From Caldithrix sp. (GTDB lineage Bacteria; KSB1; UBA2214; DYKH01): a stretch of 6,810 nucleotides of DNA. This document shows, piece after piece, positions 1-6,419 of this stretch. The stretch spans positions 1 to 6,810 of the forward strand of contig DYKH01000246.1 in NCBI GenBank assembly GCA_020722685.1, read 5' to 3'. Position numbers and translations under genes: made by a program. Positions within the stretch are counted from its first letter, which is position 1, and the number at the start of each line of letters is the position of its first letter. Under the pieces are notes generated by a model, which worked only from the letters and a program-made list of their open reading frames with translations, ran no database searches and was not told the origin of the DNA.

Positions 1-246
1 TCGAACCCAAAAGTCTTGTCAGGAATTTTGCTGCTGAAAGTGCTTGACAAGGACACCTACTCCTACTCTTCTTCTGCTCTTTCTCTTTCTCTTTCTCTTT
101 TTCTTGCTCCTGTTCCTGCTCGTCCTCTTTCCTGTACTCCAATTCTTACTCGCATTCCTCCCCATTTTAGTTCACTTGAATCCGCCACGTTATTCGAATG
201 CAACGTTTTCCGGTCTCTCTTCTGAATTTCAGAGGGCAGGGGCACT
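1..246. other. Gene-free left edge, pyrimidine-rich low complexity
   Basis: No convincing gene is seen downstream of the esterase stop codon. The plus-strand frames that are open here translate to Leu/Ser/Phe/Pro-rich low-complexity sequence. The minus-strand frames give Glu/Lys/Arg-rich low-complexity sequence. Both are the expected result of a biased base composition. One plus-strand frame is open from base 1, so the tail of a gene outside the window cannot be excluded. A short inverted repeat at 221-233 (TCTGAA, one base, TTCAGA) follows the esterase stop but has no T-run, so I do not call it a terminator. Confidence 0.6.
77..100. repeat. Hexanucleotide tandem repeat (CTCTTT)x4
   Basis: Four perfect consecutive copies of CTCTTT occupy 77-82, 83-88, 89-94 and 95-100. 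They sit inside a 29-base run with no purine (77-105), itself inside a wider pyrimidine-rich zone from about 58 to 136 made of CTT, CTC and CCTGCT-like units. On the minus strand this is a GA-rich tract. Such tracts can slip in replication and may form triplex DNA; no function is shown here. Confidence 0.9.
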
Positions 247-1170
247 TTACAACCACCCATTCACTTTCAGCCACCTAATGCAGCTCGCCGGCCACGTTGA
301 TTCGGTAGAATTCTCCTTTCCCAGTCCAAAGCCATGCCCTCCTTTTTGATAGATGTGCATCTCGGCGATGACCTTGTTCTTCTTAAGGGACAGATAATAA
401 TTGAGTGTATTTTCCACCCTCACACCCGTGTCGTCGGTGGCATGGACGAGAAAAGCCGGAGGTGTATCTTTTGTTACCTGTAGCTCATTGGAGAATTTGA
501 CTGTCACCGCATTGTCCGGATGTGTTCCCAGTAGATGCTCTTTCGACCCAGAATGGGTGATGCTGTCATCCATTGAAATGACCGGATAAACCAGCACGGA
601 AAAATCGGGGCGGGCGCTAGTGCTATCTGACGTTTCGTAAACCTTGTCTCTGAAATGCGTGCACAGTGTCGAAGCCAAATGTCCGCCAGCGGAAAAGCCC
701 ATCACCCCTATTTTAGCGGGATCGATATTCCATTGTGAGCTGCTGCGCCGAATGATGCGCATGGCTTCCTGCACGTCTTGCAAGGGTCCGACTCTTTTGT
801 CTTTCATGATGACATCAGCCGGCAGCCGGTATTTCAAAATGAAGGCGTGAATGCCGTTCTCGTTTAGCCAGTGCGCCATCGCGTATCCTTCATTGACGAT
901 GGACACGTATTGGTACCCGCCGCCCGGACAGACCAGCACGGCGGTCTGGGTGGCATTCTTGGCCGGAGCAAGATAAACCAGCATCTCCGGACTGCTGATT
1001 TTCTCGATGTATTGCAGCTCCCCGCGCGGCAGAATGCCCTCAACGTAATCGGGAGCAGAGATTGCTCCGGGCGCTCCGTTGGGCCAGAGCTTCACGACCA
1101 TAGACTGGCCGTGTACACTGTTTGCCAACGCCCATCCAAGGGATACTAACAAAGGGATAAGTTTTTTCAT
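247..1170 (-). CDS. Secreted alpha/beta hydrolase (carbohydrate-esterase-like)
   Basis: Predicted 307-residue serine hydrolase of the alpha/beta fold, probably an exported esterase acting on acylated carbohydrate or a similar ester; the true substrate is not known. Residues 1-21 look like a Sec signal peptide (MKK, hydrophobic core, possible cleavage after Val-His-Gly). The oxyanion motif PGGGY is at 82-86 and the nucleophile elbow GFSAG at 158-162, making Ser160 the nucleophile. The acid is probably Asp247 in HATDDTGV, and the base is His279 in KGGHGFGL. These spacings match the BD-FAE/acetylxylan-esterase-like group often annotated in Planctomycetota and Verrucomicrobiota. The frame stays open 36 codons further upstream, but the start at 1170 is chosen because an AGAAGG site lies 5 bases before it and the signal peptide begins there. 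It lies 111 bases after the unknown Tat protein gene and is probably last in the sulfatase set. Confidence is high for the fold and low for the substrate. Confidence 0.9.
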   Translation of the reverse strand: MKKLIPLLVSLGWALANSVHGQSMVVKLWPNGAPGAISAPDYVEGILPRGELQYIEKISSPEMLVYLAPAKNATQTAVLVCPGGGYQYVSIVNEGYAMAHWLNENGIHAFILKYRLPADVIMKDKRVGPLQDVQEAMRIIRRSSSQWNIDPAKIGVMGFSAGGHLASTLCTHFRDKVYETSDSTSARPDFSVLVYPVISMDDSITHSGSKEHLLGTHPDNAVTVKFSNELQVTKDTPPAFLVHATDDTGVRVENTLNYYLSLKKNKVIAEMHIYQKGGHGFGLGKENSTESTWPASCIRWLKVNGWL

Positions 1171-1175
1171 ATCTA

Positions 1176-1181
1176 CCTTCT
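1176..1181 (-). promoter_or_regulatory. Ribosome binding site deciding the esterase start
   Basis: Minus-strand AGAAGG lies 5 bases before the ATG at 1170. It supports the internal start rather than the longer open frame reaching 1278, whose extra N-terminal residues would sit in front of the signal peptide. Confidence 0.7.
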
Positions 1182-1281
1182 GATATATTGTGCAAAGCCC
1201 CCTTCGTTCCGGTCTGGTGGATAGTGGAACAAAAACATGGATAAATACCGACATGTCGAAATAAAAAGACGGGATCACAAA

Positions 1282-2184
1282 CTATTCACTGTTCACCCGC
1301 CAACGTTCCACAAACCACGCTTGGAATTTAGCCAATGTTCCGTCAAAAAACAACAACTCCCCATAAATCTCCGCTCGCTGGCCCGGCTCTATATCCGGGA
1401 AAAACGGATCGGCGTGCATGCAAGGGTGCCTGGGATTGCCGACCATCGAAAGCGTGTGTTGATACCAAGTCATGGCCACCAAGCGATCCGGCTGACTGGA
1501 GACAGTCACCATCACTGGCAAGTCCGCAGATTTGGGTCCCCCGCGCCAGCCGAGATGAAAGCGTCCGGGCACTACTCCAGTCTTTCGAGCCTCATCGAAT
1601 TTCATCCAGCCGCGCTCCGGGACGTGAACCAGCTTGTTGTCCAAAGTATAGTCAGCGAATTCTTTGATTCCGCGCAGATAGGCACAGGTTTGCAGCTTAA
1701 TCTCCTTCAGCGGCTGAGAGCTGCCGTTATCAATGTAAAGACTCAGAGCAACTACCTGATCTTCTTTCTTCAGAACCGAGCCGCCAAACTTGATCCCGTT
1801 CGGCAGCTTCCGCTCGAAGGCTATTCCATTTGGCAGAACCTGCCAGAAAACCTTGGGCAAATCCGGAAACACAACCGGAAAGGACGGATTGACGTGACTG
1901 AGGAAAATGAGACCAATGTTAGTGAATATGGCCTCTGGGAAATCCAGCCAGATGTAATCCTGACTCGGCCACGTCGGACTGACCCAGGCGATTTGCTCGA
2001 AAGGATAATGCGGTCGCCACTGTCCCGGCAAAATGCGGATGCCTTTGGCCTCGGTTTCGTAGGTCTCTTTCTTCTCAGTGAGTTTTTCTTGCGACCAACT
2101 CGTTGAAGCTTGTCCGGCGACCAACCATCCGGCCGCGCTTAGGCCCAGAGTTTTGCCAAAATCCCGGCGGCTTGGAATATCCAT
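1282..2184 (-). CDS. Tat-exported protein of unknown function
   Basis: I do not recognise a named family. The 300-residue product begins with a twin-arginine signal: SRRDFG at residues 5-10, then a hydrophobic stretch to about residue 24 and a possible cleavage after Gly-Gln-Ala near 26. This implies folding in the cytoplasm and export. The mature part has many short hydrophobic and aromatic strands, which suggests a beta-rich domain (inference). Notable patches are FWQVLPNGIAFERKLPNGIKF (about 113-133), a Gly/Trp-rich FHLGWRGGPK (209-218), and HPCMHADP (253-260) followed by FPDIEPGQ, a His/Cys/Asp cluster that could bind metal or substrate. There are two cysteines, 167 and 257. The frame is open upstream to 2340, but the start at 2184 carries the Tat signal and a strong ribosome site. 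Its place between a sulfatase and an esterase suggests an accessory role in polysaccharide breakdown. A lectin-like or lyase-like role is possible but unproven. Confidence 0.85.
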   Translation of the reverse strand: MDIPSRRDFGKTLGLSAAGWLVAGQASTSWSQEKLTEKKETYETEAKGIRILPGQWRPHYPFEQIAWVSPTWPSQDYIWLDFPEAIFTNIGLIFLSHVNPSFPVVFPDLPKVFWQVLPNGIAFERKLPNGIKFGGSVLKKEDQVVALSLYIDNGSSQPLKEIKLQTCAYLRGIKEFADYTLDNKLVHVPERGWMKFDEARKTGVVPGRFHLGWRGGPKSADLPVMVTVSSQPDRLVAMTWYQHTLSMVGNPRHPCMHADPFFPDIEPGQRAEIYGELLFFDGTLAKFQAWFVERWRVNSE

Positions 2185-2192
2185 GATTCTAA

Positions 2193-2203
2193 TCCTTCTC
2201 CTC
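2193..2203 (-). promoter_or_regulatory. Ribosome binding site deciding the Tat protein start
   Basis: Minus-strand GAGGAGAAGGA ends 8 bases before the ATG at 2184. Together with the twin-arginine motif just after that ATG, it fixes the start, although the frame stays open for another 52 codons up to the sulfatase stop. Confidence 0.75.
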
Positions 2204-2340
2204 ACTTTCTCGACTACAAGTTTCACCTCTGGACACAAATCGCAAACAATTTCACTCCAAATGCCTCTTGCATGAAGTAGCCAAATTCTAAATCGACGGC
2301 TTTCAGAACAAACCATGCAGGCAAAGCCCGCGCGCTCCAC

Positions 2341-3888
2341 TCACACTCTCACTGTGTCCCCCACCTCATCCTGCCACCTGTGGATGCTGTCGGTCAATCG
2401 CCCGATCACCTCTTGATGCTTGCCCGAATCAAACAGATTGGTGGTCTCGTAAGGGTCCTCCCGCAAATTGAAAAGCTGGCTTTTGTCTGCATTGCTCAGG
2501 CACAGCTTCCAGCCATCCGGGGCGATGATGGTGCGGATGTGCGCTTGCGCTGCCCGCTTTACGACATCCGTGGTGGCAGACAATCGAGCAGCCGTCGAGG
2601 CGTCCTGCCCGATGGCAGGGTTCCACTCGATGAACACAGGATCAGTAACAGACGTATCTCCGGCAATCACTCGCCGGAGGCTTTTCCCCGGCAAAGAAGT
2701 GGGAGTTGCTTTGCCCATCAAATCCAGCAGCGTGGGCACCAAATCGATGTGGCTCACTCGACCAGGAATCATCCGCTGCCGAAAGCCGAATTGCGGAATC
2801 CGCAGTAGCAACGGCACCCGCACCGCTTCCTCGTACATCACCGTCTTGGCCAGCAGGCGGTGCGCTCCCATCATGTCGCCGTGATCGCTGGTGTAGACCA
2901 CGATGGTGTTTTCCGCCAATCCCAGCTTTTCTAAAGTCGCCAGAATCTTTCCCACGCTGCGATCCACCTGACTGACCAAGCCCCAATAATTGGCGATCAA
3001 ACGACGCCAGCCGGCTTCGGTCTTGAGATCGATGCCGCCGAAGCCTTTTTGAAAATACTCCTCTCGCAGCAGTCGATACCGTAACGGCTCGTTCTCCTCC
3101 AAAGGATCGTCGAAATTCGTCGGCAAGTCGACGGCGGCCGGATCATGCAGATCATTCAGCGGGCCGGTGAAGGGCATGTGCGGCTCGAGGAAATTGACAT
3201 AGAGAACAAACGGCTCTTTGCGATGGCGGCGAAGGAAGTCACAAGCTTCCTTTTCCAAAAAAGCCGGCTTGCAGTGTTCGATGGGCAATCGGGCAGCGAA
3301 GCCACGGCTGAAATCCCCGTTGCCGGTATCCGGTTTGTAACCCAGATCGGAAAGGAAGTGATGATAGGAGCTCTTGGCGGTCAAGTCGCGTCCTGCGCTG
3401 TAATATTTTCGATAGCCGTCCTCGATGCTGACCCATTCCTCGAATCCGTGCTGGGGGAAAATCTCGTCACCCAAATGCCACTTGCCGAAATAGCCGGTGC
3501 GATAATCAGGGTCATTGAGTAGTTCCGGAAAAGCCGGAACATCCGGAGGCAGCGGAATATTATTGTTCGTACATCCGTTGCTGTGCGGCCATAAACCGGT
3601 TAACACCGTCGAGCGTGAGGGCGTGCACACCGGCTGGCTGACGTAGGCGTTCTCAAAGACGACGCTTTGCCCGGCAAGCTTGTTGAGATTGGGGGCTTGA
3701 ATTTCGTGGTTGCCATACGCGGCCAACGTATCGGCGCGCTGTTCATCGGTCCAGAGGAATAAGAGATTGGGTTTGTCTTTGCGGGTCTTACGGCAACCTA
3801 TCCACATGGCACTTAGCAAAGCGGTTGAGGTTTCCTTTAAGAAAAGGCGACGGGATAGAGTGTTGCTGTGTGCATCTGATCTATGCAT
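2341..3888 (-). CDS. Tat-exported type I sulfatase (formylglycine, Cys type)
   Basis: Hydrolyses sulfate esters, probably on a sulfated polysaccharide or glycosaminoglycan-like substrate outside the cytoplasm. The protein has 515 residues, a normal length for the family. SRRLFLK at 12-18 is a near-ideal twin-arginine motif. The sulfatase signature CTPSR at 88-92 contains Cys88, which must be oxidised to formylglycine; Arg92 completes the motif. Likely metal ligands are Asp48 and its neighbour (TDEQ), Asp335 and His336 (SDHGD). Other active-site residues fit Lys136 and His138 (GKWHLG), His237 (EPHMPF) and Lys348 (HRLLAK). The C-terminal block with QLFNLREDPYETTNL near 471-485 is typical of the C-terminal subdomain. 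A cysteine at 32 follows the hydrophobic stretch (WIGC) but is a poor lipobox. No sulfatase-maturing enzyme is in the window. It is first in the three-gene exported set, and the exact sulfatase subfamily is not assigned. Confidence 0.96.
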   Translation of the reverse strand: MHRSDAHSNTLSRRLFLKETSTALLSAMWIGCRKTRKDKPNLLFLWTDEQRADTLAAYGNHEIQAPNLNKLAGQSVVFENAYVSQPVCTPSRSTVLTGLWPHSNGCTNNNIPLPPDVPAFPELLNDPDYRTGYFGKWHLGDEIFPQHGFEEWVSIEDGYRKYYSAGRDLTAKSSYHHFLSDLGYKPDTGNGDFSRGFAARLPIEHCKPAFLEKEACDFLRRHRKEPFVLYVNFLEPHMPFTGPLNDLHDPAAVDLPTNFDDPLEENEPLRYRLLREEYFQKGFGGIDLKTEAGWRRLIANYWGLVSQVDRSVGKILATLEKLGLAENTIVVYTSDHGDMMGAHRLLAKTVMYEEAVRVPLLLRIPQFGFRQRMIPGRVSHIDLVPTLLDLMGKATPTSLPGKSLRRVIAGDTSVTDPVFIEWNPAIGQDASTAARLSATTDVVKRAAQAHIRTIIAPDGWKLCLSNADKSQLFNLREDPYETTNLFDSGKHQEVIGRLTDSIHRWQDEVGDTVRV

Positions 3889-3899
3889 CGGTATCGAAT

Positions 3900-3907
3900 C
3901 CTCCTTT
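3900..3907 (-). promoter_or_regulatory. Strong Shine-Dalgarno site of the sulfatase gene
   Basis: Minus-strand AAAGGAGG lies 11 bases before the ATG at 3888. The match to the anti-Shine-Dalgarno sequence is excellent but the spacing is a little long. It supports the annotated start and suggests efficient translation. Confidence 0.75.
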
Positions 3908-4018
3908 GGGACGCTGATTGACGCAGCATTTCGCTGATTTTTTTAATTTGTTCGGGGAAAAGTCGCGCACGATGCTTCTTCATCACCTAATTGTTGACGA
4001 ACACATCCCACACCGTCA

Positions 4019-4648
4019 TTAAGCCGCCTCTGTTTGCTTGATTACCCTCCTCACCCTCTTCACCTGCGCCGGGGTTAGCTCGCCAAGTCGCTGACTCAGA
4101 ATGTCCACAAACGCCGACTTTTCTTTTGCGGTAACCGCGACCAACATTTTCTCTGAGCGCGGCGGGACATCTTTGGGTCGGCAGGCCTGCAAATGCTGCA
4201 GCAGAAACGGAAAAATCTCGCTGCGGTAGAGATCATTCTTGGAAGCGATGACAGCCAACGTCGTTAAGCCACTGTCTTGAGTAATCACCGAACCATTTAC
4301 GACGGCGTCTTTGATGGCATCCACATGTTTGAAGAGAATGTCGGCGCTGAGGTCGGCAACTGTGGAGAGGGCGAGCGCAGCGCCCCAAACCATGCGGTTG
4401 TTTTTCACTTGCAACAGTTTGACATACTCCTCCGCGTAATTCGCAATCAAATCGGGACGTAGGTAGCCGATCTCGTACAATACCTTGATGCAATCGTTGG
4501 CGATGTTCATATTCTTGTTCCAAAGGTTGTCGGCGATTTCCCGGATGCCTTCATGATCCTCGCTTTTTGCGAGCTCGGCGGCCAATTGTTGATTGGGCAC
4601 TTCCTCGCGGCGGTTTTGCATGTAGGCGATTTTGTCTAAAGCGGACAC
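4019..4648 (-). CDS. HEAT/ARM-like helical repeat protein, unknown function
   Basis: The 209-residue product is predicted to be almost entirely helical and has no signal peptide or membrane segment, so it is probably cytoplasmic. Amphipathic helix pairs can be traced at about 32-60, 64-98, 102-136, 140-157 and 163-190, with hydrophobic patterns such as MVWGAALALSTVA (86-98) and LTTLAVIA (128-135). This is the look of HEAT or ARM repeats, which usually form a protein-binding solenoid; the partner is unknown. Single cysteines are at 53 and 156. The start is GTG at 4648, with GAGGAG 6 bases before it; the next in-frame ATG is codon 10 and has no such site. The stop is TAA followed at once by TGA. 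It is followed by the sulfatase gene 130 bases later on the same strand, but a shared role is not obvious. Confidence 0.8.
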   Translation of the reverse strand: MSALDKIAYMQNRREEVPNQQLAAELAKSEDHEGIREIADNLWNKNMNIANDCIKVLYEIGYLRPDLIANYAEEYVKLLQVKNNRMVWGAALALSTVADLSADILFKHVDAIKDAVVNGSVITQDSGLTTLAVIASKNDLYRSEIFPFLLQHLQACRPKDVPPRSEKMLVAVTAKEKSAFVDILSQRLGELTPAQVKRVRRVIKQTEAA

Positions 4649-4654
4649 GGCGGT

Positions 4655-4660
4655 CTCCTC
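4655..4660 (-). promoter_or_regulatory. Ribosome binding site supporting a GTG start
   Basis: Minus-strand GAGGAG lies 6 bases before the GTG at 4648. This spacing is near ideal and is the main reason to prefer GTG over the ATG nine codons further in. Confidence 0.7.
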
Positions 4661-5068
4661 ACGTTCATCGTCACAAAGATAGGATTGGGTGGAAAGGCAA
4701 CAAAGCTCCCTGCCCGGAAAATGTACTTTGAATTATGACAGAAAGGTCGGGAGGCCCAAGAGGTTTGGCTGCTGGGGTCGTGCCGTTGCAAATGCGCCGG
4801 AGGCTTTGTATGAATCCCGGGAATGCTATGAAATTGGCCATGCTGTTCTTCCTCCGCCTATCCTTGCTAATCAATGGATTGCAAGCGAAATTAGCCAAAG
4901 CAAGGAAGACTAGCAAGCGTTTTTTCAAATTCGTGCGGTTGGGAAAATTGGGTGAGAGGAAGCCCGATCACCAATGCGGAGTTTGGCGCTCGGAATTTCC
5001 TCGTCGGAAAGTAGCTGAGGCCCGGTCATGGCAGCATCAAGAGGCCAAAACTTGTGTTCCGCCCCGCG

Positions 5069-5089
5069 AGCCTTCAGCCTAAAGCCTAA
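5069..5089. repeat. Three 7-base units beginning AGCC, followed by GGCT
   Basis: AGCCTTC (5069-5075), AGCCTAA (5076-5082) and AGCCTAA (5083-5089) are tandem and in register. GGCT at 5092-5095 can pair with any of the three AGCC blocks, and GAGCC at 5068-5072 can pair with GGCTC at 5092-5096. This gives a small hairpin that can form in alternative registers. It starts about 40 bases beyond the mrp stop codon on the transcript side but has no T-run behind it, so a terminator role is doubtful. Confidence 0.6.
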
Positions 5090-5134
5090 ACGGCTCACCG
5101 CCCGAAAAGTCTGCTTCCGCCCTGCAATGGCCAG

Positions 5135-6211
5135 CTACAAAATCTTGAATCGATCGTCGCCCTTGAAGCTCAGGACGCTGATGCGAGCCGCAAGCTTGTT
5201 GGTCACTTCGCTTATGGCTTTGGTCACCTCCGATTCCGGATAAGCTATCACAACCGGCTTGCCATCGTCGCCTCCTTCGCGGACGCGCGGATCCAAAGGC
5301 AAGCGACCGAGGAAGGGCACATTCAACTCCTGCGCCGCGCGCTCGGCCCCGCCGTGACCAAAGATTTCATAGCGCTGGCCGGTATCCGGTGCGATGAAAT
5401 AAGACATGTTTTCGATGATGCCCAAGACTGGCACCTTCAATTGGCGAAAGGCGGCCAAGCCGCGACGCGCATCGGCCAGCGCCACCTCTTGCGGCGTGGA
5501 GACGATGACCCCGCCGGTCAACGGCACCGACTGGGCCAGACTCAACTGGGCATCTCCCGTACCCGGCGGCAGGTCGACGATCATGTAATCCAAATCGCCC
5601 CAATTGACGTCGGTGAACAATTGGCGGATAGCGCTGTGCAGCATGGGACCGCGCCAAATAATGGGCTGGTCTTTTTGTACTAAAAAGCCCATGGACATCA
5701 GCTCGAGTCCGTAGGCTCTGGCCGGCGTCAGCTTGTTGTTTTTCGGCGGCGCAATGGCCTCGGCGCCTAACATTTGCGGGATGTTGGGTCCGTAAATGTC
5801 CGCGTCCAATACGCCCACCTTGGCCCCCGTTTGCGCCAGCGCGACGGCAATATTTACCGCTACGGTGCTTTTACCGACCCCACCTTTGCCGCTGGCGATG
5901 GCGACGATATTTTTCACTGGAATTTGCAGTTGCCCGGAAATGCGGCTATCCGCGCGCACGTTGGAATCGAACTTGACCTGAACCTGCTGCACGCCGGGAA
6001 CCTTTCGCAGCACTTCCTGCACTTCCTTTTCGATCACGTGTTTTAACGGACAAGCCGGAGTGGTTAGCATCACCGTCAAGTCCACAGTCCCGTCATTGAT
6101 CTGCAAATTCTGGATCATGTTGAGGGTGACCAAATCCTTATTCAATTCCGGTTCCTGTACAGTCGCCAGCGCGGCCATGACTGCGTCTTTTGATATATTT
6201 CCAAAGCTCAT
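5135..6211 (-). CDS. mrp: Mrp/NBP35-family P-loop ATPase with DUF59 domain
   Basis: Cytoplasmic ATPase of the Mrp/ApbC family, thought to carry or load iron-sulfur clusters onto apo-proteins. The 358-residue protein has an N-terminal DUF59 (MIP18-like) domain at about 6-85, with its conserved TTPACPL around Cys54, and a MinD/Mrp ATPase domain from about 98 to 345. The deviant Walker A GKGGVGKST is at 108-116, the switch region LDADIYGPNIP at 135-145, and the DLPPGTGD motif at 213-220. The block ENMSYFIAPDTGQRYEIFG (267-285) is the place where most relatives carry CxxC. Here those positions are Ala274 and Thr277, and Cys54 is the only cysteine in the protein. The start ATG has TGAGGA 7 bases upstream. 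The gene stands alone, with 208 bases before it and 486 after it. The family call is very secure; cluster binding in the usual way is doubtful. Confidence 0.97.
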   Translation of the reverse strand: MSFGNISKDAVMAALATVQEPELNKDLVTLNMIQNLQINDGTVDLTVMLTTPACPLKHVIEKEVQEVLRKVPGVQQVQVKFDSNVRADSRISGQLQIPVKNIVAIASGKGGVGKSTVAVNIAVALAQTGAKVGVLDADIYGPNIPQMLGAEAIAPPKNNKLTPARAYGLELMSMGFLVQKDQPIIWRGPMLHSAIRQLFTDVNWGDLDYMIVDLPPGTGDAQLSLAQSVPLTGGVIVSTPQEVALADARRGLAAFRQLKVPVLGIIENMSYFIAPDTGQRYEIFGHGGAERAAQELNVPFLGRLPLDPRVREGGDDGKPVVIAYPESEVTKAISEVTNKLAARISVLSFKGDDRFKIL

Positions 6212-6376
6212 TAAATAGTCCTCATTTCATTTTGGTACTTTTTGAACTGACCTGGCAGAAGAGAATTGTATCGTCACGAATGCTAAAGGCCTACGACCTA
6301 AACTCTTCATCCGGCGATTACCGGATAAGGCAACCCCCTGTGCGAACGGCTTTGCGCTTAACCCGCCGGCCAGATC

Positions 6377-6410
6377 AAAACCGCTGAATGACGCCATAAC
6401 GGGATCAGCG
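6377..6410 (-). terminator. Terminator-like hairpin after the DUF4256 gene
   Basis: On the minus strand CGCTGA (6410-6405) can pair perfectly with TCAGCG (6387-6382) across a 17-base loop. One G and then TTTT (6380-6377) follow. It begins 10 bases past the stop codon of the DUF4256 gene, where an intrinsic terminator would be expected. The stem is only 6 base pairs and the T-run is short, so this is tentative. Confidence 0.35.
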
Positions 6411-6419
6411 CAGTTCTTT

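Larger units (their letters stand above)
4649..5134. other. 486-base gene-poor stretch between mrp and the helical-repeat gene
   Basis: No recognised gene is found here. It should hold the promoter of the downstream minus-strand gene, but I see no convincing -35/-10 pair. A plus-strand frame from ATG 4810 to 5082 (90 residues) has a GGAGG 6 bases upstream and a signal-peptide-like start, but its basic tail looks non-coding. A minus-strand frame at 4671-4928 starts with TTG and has no ribosome site at that start. A 7-base periodic repeat lies at 5069-5089. The stretch may be decayed or dispersed repetitive sequence. Confidence 0.5.

Noticed and set aside
1171..1278. N-terminal extension of the esterase by 36 codons
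   Set aside because: It would place 36 residues in front of the signal peptide, while a good ribosome site and the MKK signal start favour 1170.
1237..2106. A long plus-strand open frame (289 residues)
   Set aside because: It lies antisense to the Tat protein gene, has no recognisable domain or ribosome site, and the opposite strand has a clear start, Tat signal and ribosome site.
2185..2340. N-terminal extension of the Tat protein by 52 codons up to the sulfatase stop
   Set aside because: The extension would bury the twin-arginine motif away from the N-terminus and ignores the strong ribosome site before 2184.
3837..3983. A 48-residue minus-strand frame starting MKKHRARLFPEQ that overlaps the sulfatase start
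   Set aside because: It lacks a well-spaced ribosome site, it covers the sulfatase Shine-Dalgarno sequence and start in another frame, and its tail is a shadow of the sulfatase gene. A leader peptide is possible but not supported.
4671..4928. An 85-residue minus-strand frame with a hydrophobic N-terminus (KKRLLVFLALANFAC)
   Set aside because: It starts with TTG and has no ribosome site at that start, the cysteine context is not a lipobox, and the rest of the translation shows no domain-like pattern.
6265..6270. Minus-strand TACAAT as a possible -10 box for mrp
   Set aside because: No -35 box is found at 16 to 18 bases upstream, so a single six-base match is not enough.
6309..6326. Inverted repeat ATCCGG, 6 bases, CCGGAT between the DUF4256 gene and mrp
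   Set aside because: Only six base pairs, no T-run on either side, and only a superficial likeness to enterobacterial REP elements; no function can be supported.
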